Positions 25,465 to 40,166 of a stretch of DNA of 64,000 nt are shown piece by piece. Source of the DNA: Paramecium octaurelia (Eukaryota; Ciliophora; Oligohymenophorea; Peniculida; Parameciidae); assembly GCA_905182995.1 (NCBI GenBank), contig CAJJDP010000101.1, positions 347,854 to 411,853 on the forward strand, given 5' to 3'. The notes below the pieces were generated by a model. The model ran no database searches. It was not told the DNA's origin and saw only the letters and a list, made by a program, of their open reading frames with translations. The position numbers and the translations under genes are program-made. Positions within the stretch are counted from its first letter, which is position 1; each line of letters starts with the position of its first letter.

Positions 25465-25659
25465 CATAATACAGAATAAAACAATTTAATATTTTTTTAA
25501 AATTAAAATATCTGAATGACTTGTTAAACACACATTTCATTATATAAAATTAAGCGAGCTTTGTTTGGCATATGAGTAAGATAACAACTAGTCTATGAAA
25601 TGATATTTTGATTCATATTTTATTAAAATAATATTTAAAAATTTATACAATAATTTATA

Positions 25660-27222
25660 ATGGCAGACAGCTTTAATTCGAGTGGATAATTTTATAATTT
25701 TGTAGGAACAGCAGGCACAGCGGATTTTTTACCAGGATCAGGGCAGGAACAATAGTAATGACACTTAAATACTAATTAGATTGAGTTTCGGAAGGAATTA
25801 TTTGGCATACAACGATTAGCAAGCAGGGAGTTTTCAGAACAATTTCCATCAATCTTAATTGATAGATTCCGAAGTTAAAAATAGTCTGGATTAATTTTTT
25901 GAAATGAAAATAGAAGATGTCAGATTGGACAATTTATTAATTCAGGAGGAGTCTTCGAATTAGTCCAAATAGAAATAATCCATACACTCAGATATAAATA
26001 GTAGGTCCCAATATTCTGGTGATCAGGATTTTCGATTAGGTTGTAATCGTCTCTATTATATGTAGAATCAGCGGAATAAATTAATAGTAAGTTTAAGCCT
26101 GAAGTTAAGATGCTCATTCCTTAAAATTAGGGAAAGAGCATATATCGAGACAAGATTGATTCTTTATTAGAAAAGCGAACATCAAACAATAACTCAGTAT
26201 CTCCTTCAATAACTCCAAGATCTTCAAAGAGTCAATAGAAATTGGAGAGAAAGCGATCCCAAAACTTGTAGAATGAAACTTCAAATGAAATGACAGATCC
26301 CACGCAATTAAAATTAGCAAAAAATAGGGAGTCTGCAAAAAACTCAAGAGAAAGAAAAAAAATATATTAATAATTGCTAGAAAAGCAGGTGTAAGAATTG
26401 CAATAGGAGAACGAGAAATTGAAGGACATATGCAAGAATTAGGCCTAATCAATGGAAATAGTGAACAAAAAGACATAAAAAGTATAGAATTGATTAACTC
26501 CATAGTTTTAATTGTTCTTAGAATAGCAACAACAGATGTTTGAGAAATTGGAGTTGTGTTTAATAAAGAAGGCTAGTTTCGATGAAATTGGAATAATAAT
26601 GGACGCATTGAGATATAGAATATAATCGAATTCTTAGGAGAGGAATGATACTGCAAGAGTTTATTTTGATAGCATTGCGGAAATAATGTTGCCAATGTAG
26701 GTCAAGTATTTGTTGTATGCTTGTCAAAATTCGAAAGATATGTTTGCGAATACTGACCAGTATGATATTTGTTATTATTTCAATAGAGATTACAGCGAAT
26801 GGTTGAAGGAAGGGTTTGAAAGTACGAGTGTCAAATTTGAGAATTTCACCAAACTGAAGAAATTTTAGTCGAAGGTTTAATAATTAAAATAAACTATTTC
26901 TAAGTAATAAATAAATTCACTAGTAAAGTTCTTTAGATAAAATTAAAAACGAAATCAAGTCCATTTAAGACCAAGCCTCTAAATTGGATTAGGTTTGGGA
27001 CTCGCTGAAATCCATACTGAATCCTCTGTAATTGGGGACTTTGATGTGTTCTCTTTATCATGTAATAATGTTAGCAATGATTAGAATCTTTATCGGAATG
27101 AACTATAGACGAGCACATTGTTTGCCTAATTAAAGAACTCACAAGCGGAAGAGGATGACTTTTCATTCAAGATAGAGGAGGAAATAAATTATGGAACTAA
27201 CAAAATGGTTAAAAGGTGTTGA
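25660..27222 (+). CDS. bZIP transcription factor
   Basis: A 478-aa product; introns 25755..25779, 26087..26109, 26482..26505, 26904..26928, 27046..27074 (the last starts GTGTTC). About residue 225 is the basic region LAKNRESAKNSRERKK with the invariant Asn-X7-Arg, running straight into a leucine zipper (LLEKQVQELQQENEKL). N-terminal 200 residues are Ser/Gln/Asn-rich. The C-terminal part has a helical section (DKIKNEIKSIQDQASKLD followed by SLKSILNPLQL) and an acidic tail that may activate transcription. Frame is kept only with the five introns and the codon count closes exactly. Confidence 0.9.
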
Positions 27223-27274
27223 GAATTATAAAACTTATATATTTATTATTATATTGTTTCAGTGAATTTTGAGA

Positions 27275-29137
27275 ATGGGCGATTAAAAAGTAGTTTCTAT
27301 ATTCGATTTTGGGAAAACTGGGAACAAATTTTGGTAACCTTGTGATAAATCTGTCTTGGATGTACATATAATGAATAATAATAAATAAGAGTTAATCTTT
27401 TTTGGTTGAACAAGAATTCTTGACAGCCGGAAAGTTAAATGTCAAACCAATCTTCATTGTGTTGGGCTTAGAATACATTTACAAGGTTACTGTTGATAGT
27501 TTGAAGTGTGCTCCACTGGCTACGATGCATTTGAGCATCATTGATCCTGGGGCTGATCATATAGTTTAATTAAATTCTGATGAGCAATAATTCGGATTCA
27601 AGTTGACATATCAAACAAAATCATTGGATATCTTTCTATCTGACAAATTGTTGTATGATCAATGGAAGCAGCATTTCAAAAGATTTTGTTTGTTGGAGAA
27701 TTTTCATGATGCATTCGTAGTTTCAAAGTTAATAGGAAAAGGAAGCTTTGCCAAAGTCTATTTGGCAACGAGAAAGGAGAATAACTAATAATATGCTATC
27801 AAAGCATTTAGTAAGTCCTTTATGCAATAACAACATAAAGGAATCGAAAGTTTATTAAATGAAATGTAAGTGATGAGAAGATTAAATCATTAAAATATAG
27901 TCAAGTTGCATGAAGTACATGAAACCGCAAATTCCGTTTACTTTGTAGTTGACATTGTAAGTGGAGGCGAATTGCTGCAGAGAGTCAGAGAAACAGGTTT
28001 TCATTTTAACTAATTATTAGGTTTCCTACCTGCTGAAACACTCTAGAAATTGGCCTATAATTTACTATCAGCATTAAATCATTTGCATCAATTCCAAATT
28101 GCACACAGAGACTTAAAACCTGAAAATTTGTTACTACGCTCAAATGAAAATAATCATGACATTATATTGGCAGATTTTGGATTGGCAGCAAAACTAACGG
28201 ATGAAAATATCCTATTCAAAAGATGTGGAACTCCAGGATTTGTGGCACCTGAAATTCTAGAATACATTGAAGGATAATAATTCTACGATGAAAAATGCGA
28301 TGTTTTTAGTGCTGGAGTAATACTTTATCTCTTGATAGTAATTATTATATAATAATGTAGACTGGAGGATAGCCATTCACTGGAAAAGATTAGAAGGCTA
28401 TTCTAAAAGCCAATAAGGATTGTTAAATTGATTTTGAAGACTCACTTTTTAAGTCAGCTCCAATTTAAATGCAGGATCTTATTAGATCAATGTTACAAAA
28501 GAAGCCATCTTATAGATTGAGTTCAAGTGAAGTAACAATATCCTTAATTATAGTGTCTAAGACATCCATATTTCAAAGAATTAGTGAAACAATAGTAAAT
28601 TTAGTAGGAGAAGTATTAAAGCAATCTTTCAGAATATAATTAATAATTCAAGAACAATGTAAGGACGGGTTCCATAGATATATCTTTGGAATAACGATAA
28701 CCAGCATTTACTGGGAATCTGAACTCAATAGAATCAATTTCCTGTGTTTCAAATGGATCTTTTGCCAAATTAGAAATGAAAGCTCCTTCAGTTGTTGGTG
28801 CCTCCAAATTTAGTTAGTACAGTTCTCGTTTAAATAGATAGGGTTCCAGAGATATATCAGGTAATGTTTATATCCAATTTTAGATATTCCCAATACCTAA
28901 TTGCAAAAGACAGAATCTAAAAAACACATTGACTTACACAGAATAGCAATTCAAAATTCACATAGAAAATAAATAATAGATTAATTTGAAGATTAACCTG
29001 TTTACTAAGAAAACTCAGAGGTGTCTGATATGGTCAGGTTATACAATTCTACAAGATAAATTAGAATTCCTGAAAATTTATCTTAATTCTCACAAACAAA
29101 CAAATAAGCATCTACTCCAACTAACAAGAATTCTTGA
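27275..29137 (+). CDS. PH-like domain + CaMK-type Ser/Thr protein kinase
   Basis: A 580-aa product; introns 27362..27389, 27997..28020 (starts GTTTTC), 28338..28360, 28532..28553, 28861..28883. Residues ~30-135 look like a PH domain, ending in the typical helix with Trp ([13 protein letters not shown]). The kinase domain follows: [19 protein letters not shown] lysine, [49 protein letters not shown]. All catalytic residues are present. GTPGFVAPE and the overall order fit the CAMK group. The ~170-residue tail is Ser/Asn/Gln-rich. A PH-type head could tether the kinase to membranes. Many ciliate kinases share this layout. Confidence 0.9.
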
Positions 29138-29167
29138 ATTTTATTATTATCAATTACAATAAGTATA

Positions 29168-29788
29168 TCATTATTATTTTTATCTTAAATATTTTTCTAT
29201 TACTTCCAAAAATAGCATTCGTATTCCTTCACCAGTCCTTGCAGATGTCTCATAAAATACGAAATCCTGTTGTTTAGCATAAATCTAAGCTTCATTTTTA
29301 AAGACTGCTCTCTCTTAATTCAAATCACTTTTGTTTCCTGCCAACCCAATACTCAAATCTAAATTACTTACATTATCTCAAATATACTAGTACATCTCTC
29401 TAATAACTCCTTCTCCCAATAATATATCTATTCAAATGACTATCTGCTTGTAATGTTATACACTAATATCGCTGCATTTGCATCTCTATAACACAATTGA
29501 GCCAAAGAGCGATACCTCTCACTTCCTGCTGTATCCCAGATATGCAATTTTAATACTGAACCCTTAATCACAATCTAAGCACTCTAATAAGCTACGCCCA
29601 AGGTAGTTTATTCTTTTTCTGATTGCTATATCAATTAGATATAATACAGTATCAAAACAAAACCTCTGAATGAGACTTGTTTTACCAACTCCACTATCTC
29701 CTAAAACTACTATTTTAATATTTTTCTATTCTTATTTCAATTATAGTTATTAACCCTTAATATTTGTTTTATTATCTTCACAACACAT
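29168..29788 (-). CDS. Rab-family small GTPase, no C-terminal cysteine motif
   Basis: A 192-aa product; introns 29626..29647 and 29352..29371. G1 is GDSGVGKTS, switch I has the TTLG threonine, G3 is WDTAGSERYRS, G4 is GNKSDL, G5 is ETSART. The sequence is nearest to the Rab5/Rab22 group (TLGVAYQS, ERYRSLAQLCYRDANAAILV). Two features are odd. The catalytic Gln after DTAG is Ser, so GTP hydrolysis may be slow. The C-terminus ends LRQKQQ without the usual CC or CXC, while the N-terminus is MCCEDN, suggesting N-terminal palmitoylation in place of prenylation. The stop lies 30 bp from the convergent kinase gene. Confidence 0.92.
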
Positions 29789-29939
29789 TTATATTTAATT
29801 ATGTAAATTTATACAAAATTTGTTGTCAGCTCTGAAACAGATGAGTTAATACTAATTTAAAGAAAAAATATTATTATTTAGATATGGTATATAATCTTTA
29901 TCGATATAATAATATTATTCATTGAGTCATTAATGTTGT

Positions 29940-31549
29940 TCATACTTTCTCAATTCCCAAAATTCTAAGTATGTCATTTGACAAAAATTGTTATTTCGTT
30001 ATGAATCTTTGAATCATCTAAATAAATTCACTTATTTTAGGCAATTATTCTGATATCATCATTGCTATGTTTGCTTATTCAGATAAGAGATTCACATATT
30101 TCTATAATTTTAAGGATTGTTCATACAATTCCTCCACATTTATTTTAGATTTGTCTCTTCTCAAGTTCTCCACAGTGGATTTTAAATTTGTATATAATGC
30201 TTGAGCTTTGGATAACTTTTTTTCTGCTACCAACAATTCTTTTAAACTTAAGAATAACTGTTTCACTCCAGTTAATATCAATTAGACTTCATTTAATTTT
30301 TAGTCCAAATTAATGATTTTATCTTGAATCATAGCTTACATGACTACAATCACCTTTGGTATTAATTTCTGAGCTCCCTTAAATTAACCAATAGGCTTGT
30401 ATGTGTCATCTGGTTCTTGAGCTTCAAGTATGATTATTTCTATCATCTTAATCTTTCCTAATTCTTCCTTTGTCTTCAAGACTTGAGCTTAGTTGTTATT
30501 CAAAATATCTTGTATTTAGACTCCAAGTTATATATTGTAATTATCATATTTCTAAGGCAATATCATTCTCTTCAAAATCTTCTATGCTTTCTCATTCTAA
30601 TGTTGTATGGCTTCACATCTTAATTATAAATTATCCAACTCAAATAACTTATCTAATATTCGACTTTCAAATTGACCCAAAAAATTAAAATAAATATCGA
30701 GATTTACTTAGTAACTAATTTGATTAATTAATAATAATATCTTACCCACTCTACATTTTGGTCACATCCTCTATCCATTAATAAACAATAATACTCAAAT
30801 GTGCACTAACATTATCAGCAAAGTCTGTATTAATTTCGCCTAAGAAGTTCAATAATTTTTGTAGTTATTCATCATTCAACACATAATTTTCTTACTCTTA
30901 TCCTCCATGTATTTACAACAATTATATCCTGTACTTTTTCAATTTATGATACAAGGCATTTGAGACATCAATTAAATTCATATTCAATAATCCAATCAAG
31001 TATCCATTAATACATAATTTCTATTAACAATACGCTTTCCATCTGGTCTTTTGTTGATAATACTTCTCACTATGATGGATTATTGTATTTAATGATTTGA
31101 ATGATGGGTAACTCAACAATAGAATGTCCCTAAGTGACTTCAAGTAATTTGTGAATTGATCTCTGGGGAAATCATCAAATTTTTCAATGGAAAACAATTG
31201 CATAGTCTCCTTTATAATCGCCATTATTTTTTATTCGTTTTATTGCATTTATTAAATGAATTTTAATCTCTCCTTAAGCAAAATCTCCACTATTTCCATC
31301 CCCAACTTTATTTTCTCAGTCTTTACTTTTATGGCATAATCAGCTGCTTAAACTCTTTCATCTGTTTTGATTTTGTCGATGTCATGCCTATAAATTCAGC
31401 CCACATCTATACTTATGCAACGTAATCTAATGAAATTTTGTGATTTTATCATATAAATCAGTTTCTGCCTTTTAAGCAATCCCAGCATTGCTCAATATAA
31501 CTGAACCAGGATGAGATGTAGGAGTTATTTAATTTTATGATTTATTCAT
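29940..31549 (-). CDS. Coiled-coil protein, 517 aa, function unknown
   Basis: Introns 31388..31412 (25 nt) and 30715..30745 (31 nt). An ATG at 31224 would give a shorter protein, but the frame upstream runs unbroken to ATG 31549, with a clean intron and natural composition (SHPGSVILSNAGIAQKAETD), so the longer start is preferred. The protein is almost entirely helical: heptad-like segments around residues 20-110, 240-330 and 370-480 (for example SLKELLVAEKKLSKAQALYT). There is no TM segment or signal peptide. No family recognised. A role as a structural or trafficking scaffold is inference. Confidence 0.78.
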
Positions 31550-31627
31550 TGTCAATTTGATATAATAAATAATACAATATATATATTTCATTTTACTCGT
31601 CATATCAAAATCCCATTTTGTGAGTAT

Positions 31628-32071
31628 TCAATACCAATGATATATAATTTTTAAAATACTCTCCCTTATCTAAAGCATTTAATAACTACTGTTAAAAACA
31701 TAAATTCTAAAAGAATACGTTTTATTTTATAAGTTTCCTTTATATAATTGTATGTATTTTTTCATAATATTCAAAATACAAAATTATATCACTTCTTTTT
31801 TCTACTATCCTGGCAATCACTGAGTATAAATACTACTTCTAATTGTCATATATTTTAACATTCCAGAATGAAATAACTCAATTATATACATTATTTAATT
31901 AAGTATAACTATAAAAATATAAGTAATAGCTCTAATTTTTATGATCATTCTAAGTTAAGATTAGTAAATATCATAGCACAATGCAACTCTCTTTTATTCG
32001 GGAAATAATCTTTAAGAATCAACTTTTGTTGTTAGATAATAGTATTTTTCTAATTTTCTGGATTGGGTCAT
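31628..32071 (-). CDS. Small hypothetical protein
   Basis: Frame from ATG 32071 to TGA at 31630-31628, 139 aa after removing a plausible 24-nt intron (31810..31833) that contains the only in-frame TGA. The first 35 residues are well mixed (EKYYYLTTKVDSQRLFPEQK), then a hydrophobic Ile/Tyr-rich stretch that could be a TM segment, then a Lys/Gln-rich end. No motif recognised. The splice closing to whole codons supports it, but chance is not excluded. Confidence 0.4.
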
Positions 32072-32155
32072 CGAAGTGCTTAAATTTAGTTATTCTCAAA
32101 GGAATATAACTTAGATTACTACTTAATTCAACAATAAAAATAAAATATTAACATT

Positions 32156-32749
32156 TCATATTTATTTAGAATCAGTCTCAATCATACGATGAAACTAATC
32201 GAAATTGAAATTCCATGCTTCTGCTATTTTTGCAATTTCTAATATTCTTGTATCATTAGTTGATTCGGCTGATTTGACTTGTACATTCATAGCAATGTTG
32301 TCCTATCAATTACATAAATCATTACTATAGCATAGGCTAAGAATATATCCTTGACTGTTATATTGTTAACATCGTCAGTAATCAGTCTAATCTTTATTGT
32401 ATTGAATAGGTTCTCCCACTCAGGATGATCTACTTTAAATAATATATTACGATTGATTTATTCACTGAATATGGCCACCTGAGTCATAAACGAGAATGCT
32501 TCTTTGAAATTAGAAAACTTAACTTCCTTATACAGTGAATGGTCATCTTGCTATTGATGATAGATGATAATTGAATACTAATTTCCAAGTGGCTCCTAAT
32601 TGATGCATCTTCAATAATTATTTGATATCCTCCATTTTCAAAGCAGTTGGTTTTTCCCCTTTGAAAATTGAGAAATCTTTCACCTTGAATGACAACTTTG
32701 GAAATGATGTTGTAATTTTGCCTGAACAGAATCTGAACAACTAAATCAT
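32156..32749 (-). CDS. Pterin-4a-carbinolamine dehydratase-like protein (DCoH family)
   Basis: A 180-aa product; introns 32551..32578 and 32304..32326. The family dehydrates 4a-hydroxytetrahydropterin during aromatic amino acid hydroxylation and can act as a dimerisation cofactor. Family landmarks are FSNFKEAFSFMTQVA (helix), DHPEWENLFNTIKIRL (normally HHPEW) and ITVKDIFLA (normally T.kD..lA). The first His of the HHPEW pair is Asp and the THD motif reads TDD, so two of the three catalytic histidines appear missing. The N-terminus (MIQLFRFCSGKITTSF) could be a mitochondrial presequence. A ~45-residue C-terminal extension is present. The length is about 1.7 times the usual 100-110 aa. Confidence 0.82.
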
Positions 32750-33579
32750 TTTCTATGATATATTTTATTTATCATATTTTCAATTTAAGGCTTACGATAA
32801 ATACGTATTATAAATAAATTTAAATAAAGTTCAATATAAGTGCTTAAAATTATTAAATGTCATAGCACTACTAATAAACCTTATGAATGGATCAAAGATT
32901 CACTTTATTTAATTGAAAATATTTCGAACAACACTATATTGCTTTTAAAAACCGATATATTAAATACGTAACGATACAAGAGCCTTAATATGCCAATAAT
33001 ACGTAAAAAATTGGAAAGAATATTAATTTAGAATACATTATTTCATTTTTCATACATACTTTATTTTAATTCAATTATGCAACAAGAGCATCAATTAAAT
33101 TATTATGAGGGGTAGATAAAAGTAGTAAAAAACTGATTTTATGGATTTTTATCGAGTTTTATACTTATTTTAGTCATTTCAGTTACAAAAATGTGTGAGG
33201 TTCAAATTAAAGACTTAGTCCAGGAATTTCTAAATTCCTTAGTAATTAGAGGAAAACTGAAGGTAATTTGAGAGTTGGCCCAAACATCTACTTCCTTACA
33301 TCAATTAATTAAAATAAGGATATCATTAAGGAGTTTTAGTTCTAAAACAGCTAATTTTATATTTAATATTTGTATTAAGTATTATATGGGTGTAATAATT
33401 TAGATAACAGTTTATTTGTAAATACATTCAATAATTTCCTTTGTTCTGAATTTCAAAGAAAATATATAATGACGATCTAAAATTATATATATATTTAAAA
33501 ACTAATAAATGTAGTAGATAAGTGATATTAATTTATTTTTAAAGCATTATTTATAAAACTAATATATTATTACATTTGC
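32750..33579. other. Intergenic, one TM-like frame interrupted by TGA
   Basis: The plus-strand frame 33077..33271 (65 codons, opening MQQEHQLNYYEGQIKV) encodes a membrane-like segment (FLSSFILILVISVTK) but has a TGA after codon 19. It may be a small damaged gene or contain an intron I cannot place. The remainder, including 32750-33060, is AT-rich with no coding signal. Confidence 0.35.
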
Positions 33580-37671
<4,092 letters not shown>

Positions 37672-39344
37672 TCTTATTATTTAATGATATTAAATTGTTA
37701 TGTTATAAAGGATTTTATTAAAACTGTTTTGATCATTAAATTCATTATGATATTTTTATTCGTATTTTGTATTGATAACAAATACTCTTTAAAATTATAG
37801 TAATTTTGATTTCACCTCTCCAAAATCTGGTCATCTAGTAACATCATCAAAGAGGTTGTTGATTAAATTGTATCTTACGCTTTCATAAATCAAAAAATAA
37901 GTAAATTTTTTCGTCGAACTTCCAATTTTAATTGCATAAATGATATATTAACTATATAATTTAGTCTCAATTTTATGTTTAGATAGCTGCAGTTTCTAAA
38001 TATTTCAGATGCTTTAAAATTGTTTTAAACTCCTAAAAAGCCTATCAAGTCAAATCATAATGAGAATTAGCGGATAAGCATTTTCAATAATTTATAACTA
38101 ATTGAACTCTTTTTAATAACAACAATTCTTTATTCATAATAAGAGACTGGCTTGACTGACTTATACGAAAAAATACGTATAATAGAAATTATTGGTCTGA
38201 AAACAATAAAGACATCTTAGTAGAGATATAAGAATAATATCTTGAAAAATATTAATTGATTAGATTTGTTATTTTATGCAATAATTTGACTATAGAGAAT
38301 ATAAGTATAATAATTGTGGAATTTCAATGTTATTCACTAAAATTAGAGGTAGTTTAAGTTAGATTAACCATTATGAGGAGGAATTACAAAAATTAAAGGA
38401 ATAATTTGAAATTTTTACATATTTTATAATTAATACTTTTTAAGTGTTTGTTAAAATTAATTTTAAGAGTTATAAATAAACTGATAAAATGTTTTATCAA
38501 TTTTTGTTATTCTTGTTTGAACAACAACGTTAGCTTGCATAACTTTGATCTTCAGGCTGATTTTACTATATATCAGGAATAATTAAGTAATATCGATAAA
38601 TTGCATTTAAAAATAAACTGACCATTCTAAATAATGCATTCTTGTATCAGAATAGAAATCAAATAAGTTCCAATAAAAGATTTGTCAATTGTTTGAATAA
38701 AAAATAACAAGAAAATAGATAACAGGCTTAAAGCTAATATTTATTTTAAAAAAAATTCTCCAAAATGAAAGATTTCTCGAATCAACCTATTTGTAAATAA
38801 TACAATCCTGCTCAGCATATTTTATTTCTTTCATCCTACTACTTCATATTCGTTATTCATAATATTAACTGTAATTAGAAGTCTTAAATTTTATTAGAGA
38901 TCTTGAAATATTCAAACCTTAATAAATTAATGTAAAAATTAAAAATAATTAATAAGTACTACAACGAAATTGCAGAAATCTCGAAATCTTTTTATTCTTA
39001 TTTTAGATTCCAAGACAACTAAAAAAGAAAGAAAGGTTTAGAATTTTTAGAAATCAAATTTTTTAAATAATTTGATAGAAGGATTGAAATGGTTTGGATT
39101 AGGAAAATAATAAGAAATCAGAAAAAACTCAACTTGTGCCTCTTTAAAGATAAAATATAGTAATATTTTAATTATTGATATATATATATGGGAATTAATA
39201 CGTATTAATTAAAGGTATATATAAATATTGGTATCTTTTTTTATCAAATTATTGAGTTCATATAGTTTTAGATTGGTTTGATGATAAACGCTAGTATATT
39301 ATTTTTCAAATCTCAATAATTAAGATTATTATTTACACCTAACG
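37672..39344. other. AT-rich stretch, possible remnants
   Basis: Two plus-strand frames stand out: about 73 codons from ATG near 38329 (HYEEELQKLKEQFEIF, coiled-coil-like) and 137 codons from ATG 38765 to TGA 39176-39178 (opening MKDFSNQPICKQYN). Neither shows a known motif. The rest is low-complexity A/T. These could be decayed genes or chance open frames. Confidence 0.35.
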
Positions 39345-40166
39345 ATGAGCCGCAGAGCATAAAAATAAGATGAATCTTGTGGAGAGATAAAAATTATCAA
39401 AACAGCATGGAATACTAAAGAAGATAATTTACTCAAAAAAGGAATCAGAAATTGTGGTATGAATTGGATAGCAATTGCTTAATACGTACCTAATAGAAAT
39501 CCTAATTAATGTGCTTAAAGATGGAAGAGACTTTAAGGATAAAGGGTAATTTATTTAACTTAGATATTAGAGTAGAACAAATTAATTTTGGAAACCCGAA
39601 GAAGATTAATTACTATTATAGCTTATAACTCAATTAGGGAAATAGTGGTCGAAAATAGCTTAGATATTCAAAAACAGAAGCAGTAAACAATGCAGAAATC
39701 GATATATTAATTCTCTCGATCCAGAGCTAAAATAAAATAGCTTCACCTAAGAAGAAGACCAATTAATCTATTAAAAGTATTTAGAATTTGGTTCTAAGTG
39801 GTCATATATATCTAAATTCTTTGAGGGTAGATCGGTAACGTAAATAATTTATTTTAGGATAATTAAATCAAGAATAGGTTCTATAATAACATAAGGAGCT
39901 AGTACCTTTAGATTGAGAACCCTTATTATTCAAAATAAACTTATTATCAACCAAAAGAGTTACTAGATCAAGCTAGAGAAGAACATCTTAGAAATTATAC
40001 AATTATTTAAAAGGAAAAAATAATGGAAGATTAGAATGACTATTAAATAAAGGAGGAAGATTTGTCAAAATATATAAATGAATAAAATTACTCAAATCCT
40101 GATTAAGAATTTTATTCCAATATAGATTTCGAATACATGAGTAGGAGCCAAGACAATATATTATGA
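39345..40166 (+). CDS. Three-repeat Myb (R1R2R3) DNA-binding protein
   Basis: A 257-aa product; introns 39546..39570 and 39835..39857. Three consecutive Myb repeats each keep the spaced aromatic/Trp residues and the QC.R/QIKNR third helix. R1 is around residues 20-65 (WNTKEDNLL ... NQCAQRWKRL). R2 is around 75-120 (FWKPEEDQLL ... SKQCRNRYINSLDP). R3 is around 127-175 (FTQEEDQLIYQ ... DNQIKNRFYNNI). This matches c-Myb/3R-Myb proteins, which bind DNA in the nucleus, often for cell-cycle genes. An acidic Tyr/Asn/Gln-rich tail of ~85 residues follows. It is unrelated to the SANT gene at 24795 apart from the fold. Confidence 0.93.

Noticed and set aside
26114..26503. 129-codon minus-strand ORF
   Set aside because: Antisense of the bZIP basic-region exon. 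The plus-strand reading contains a clear bZIP motif.
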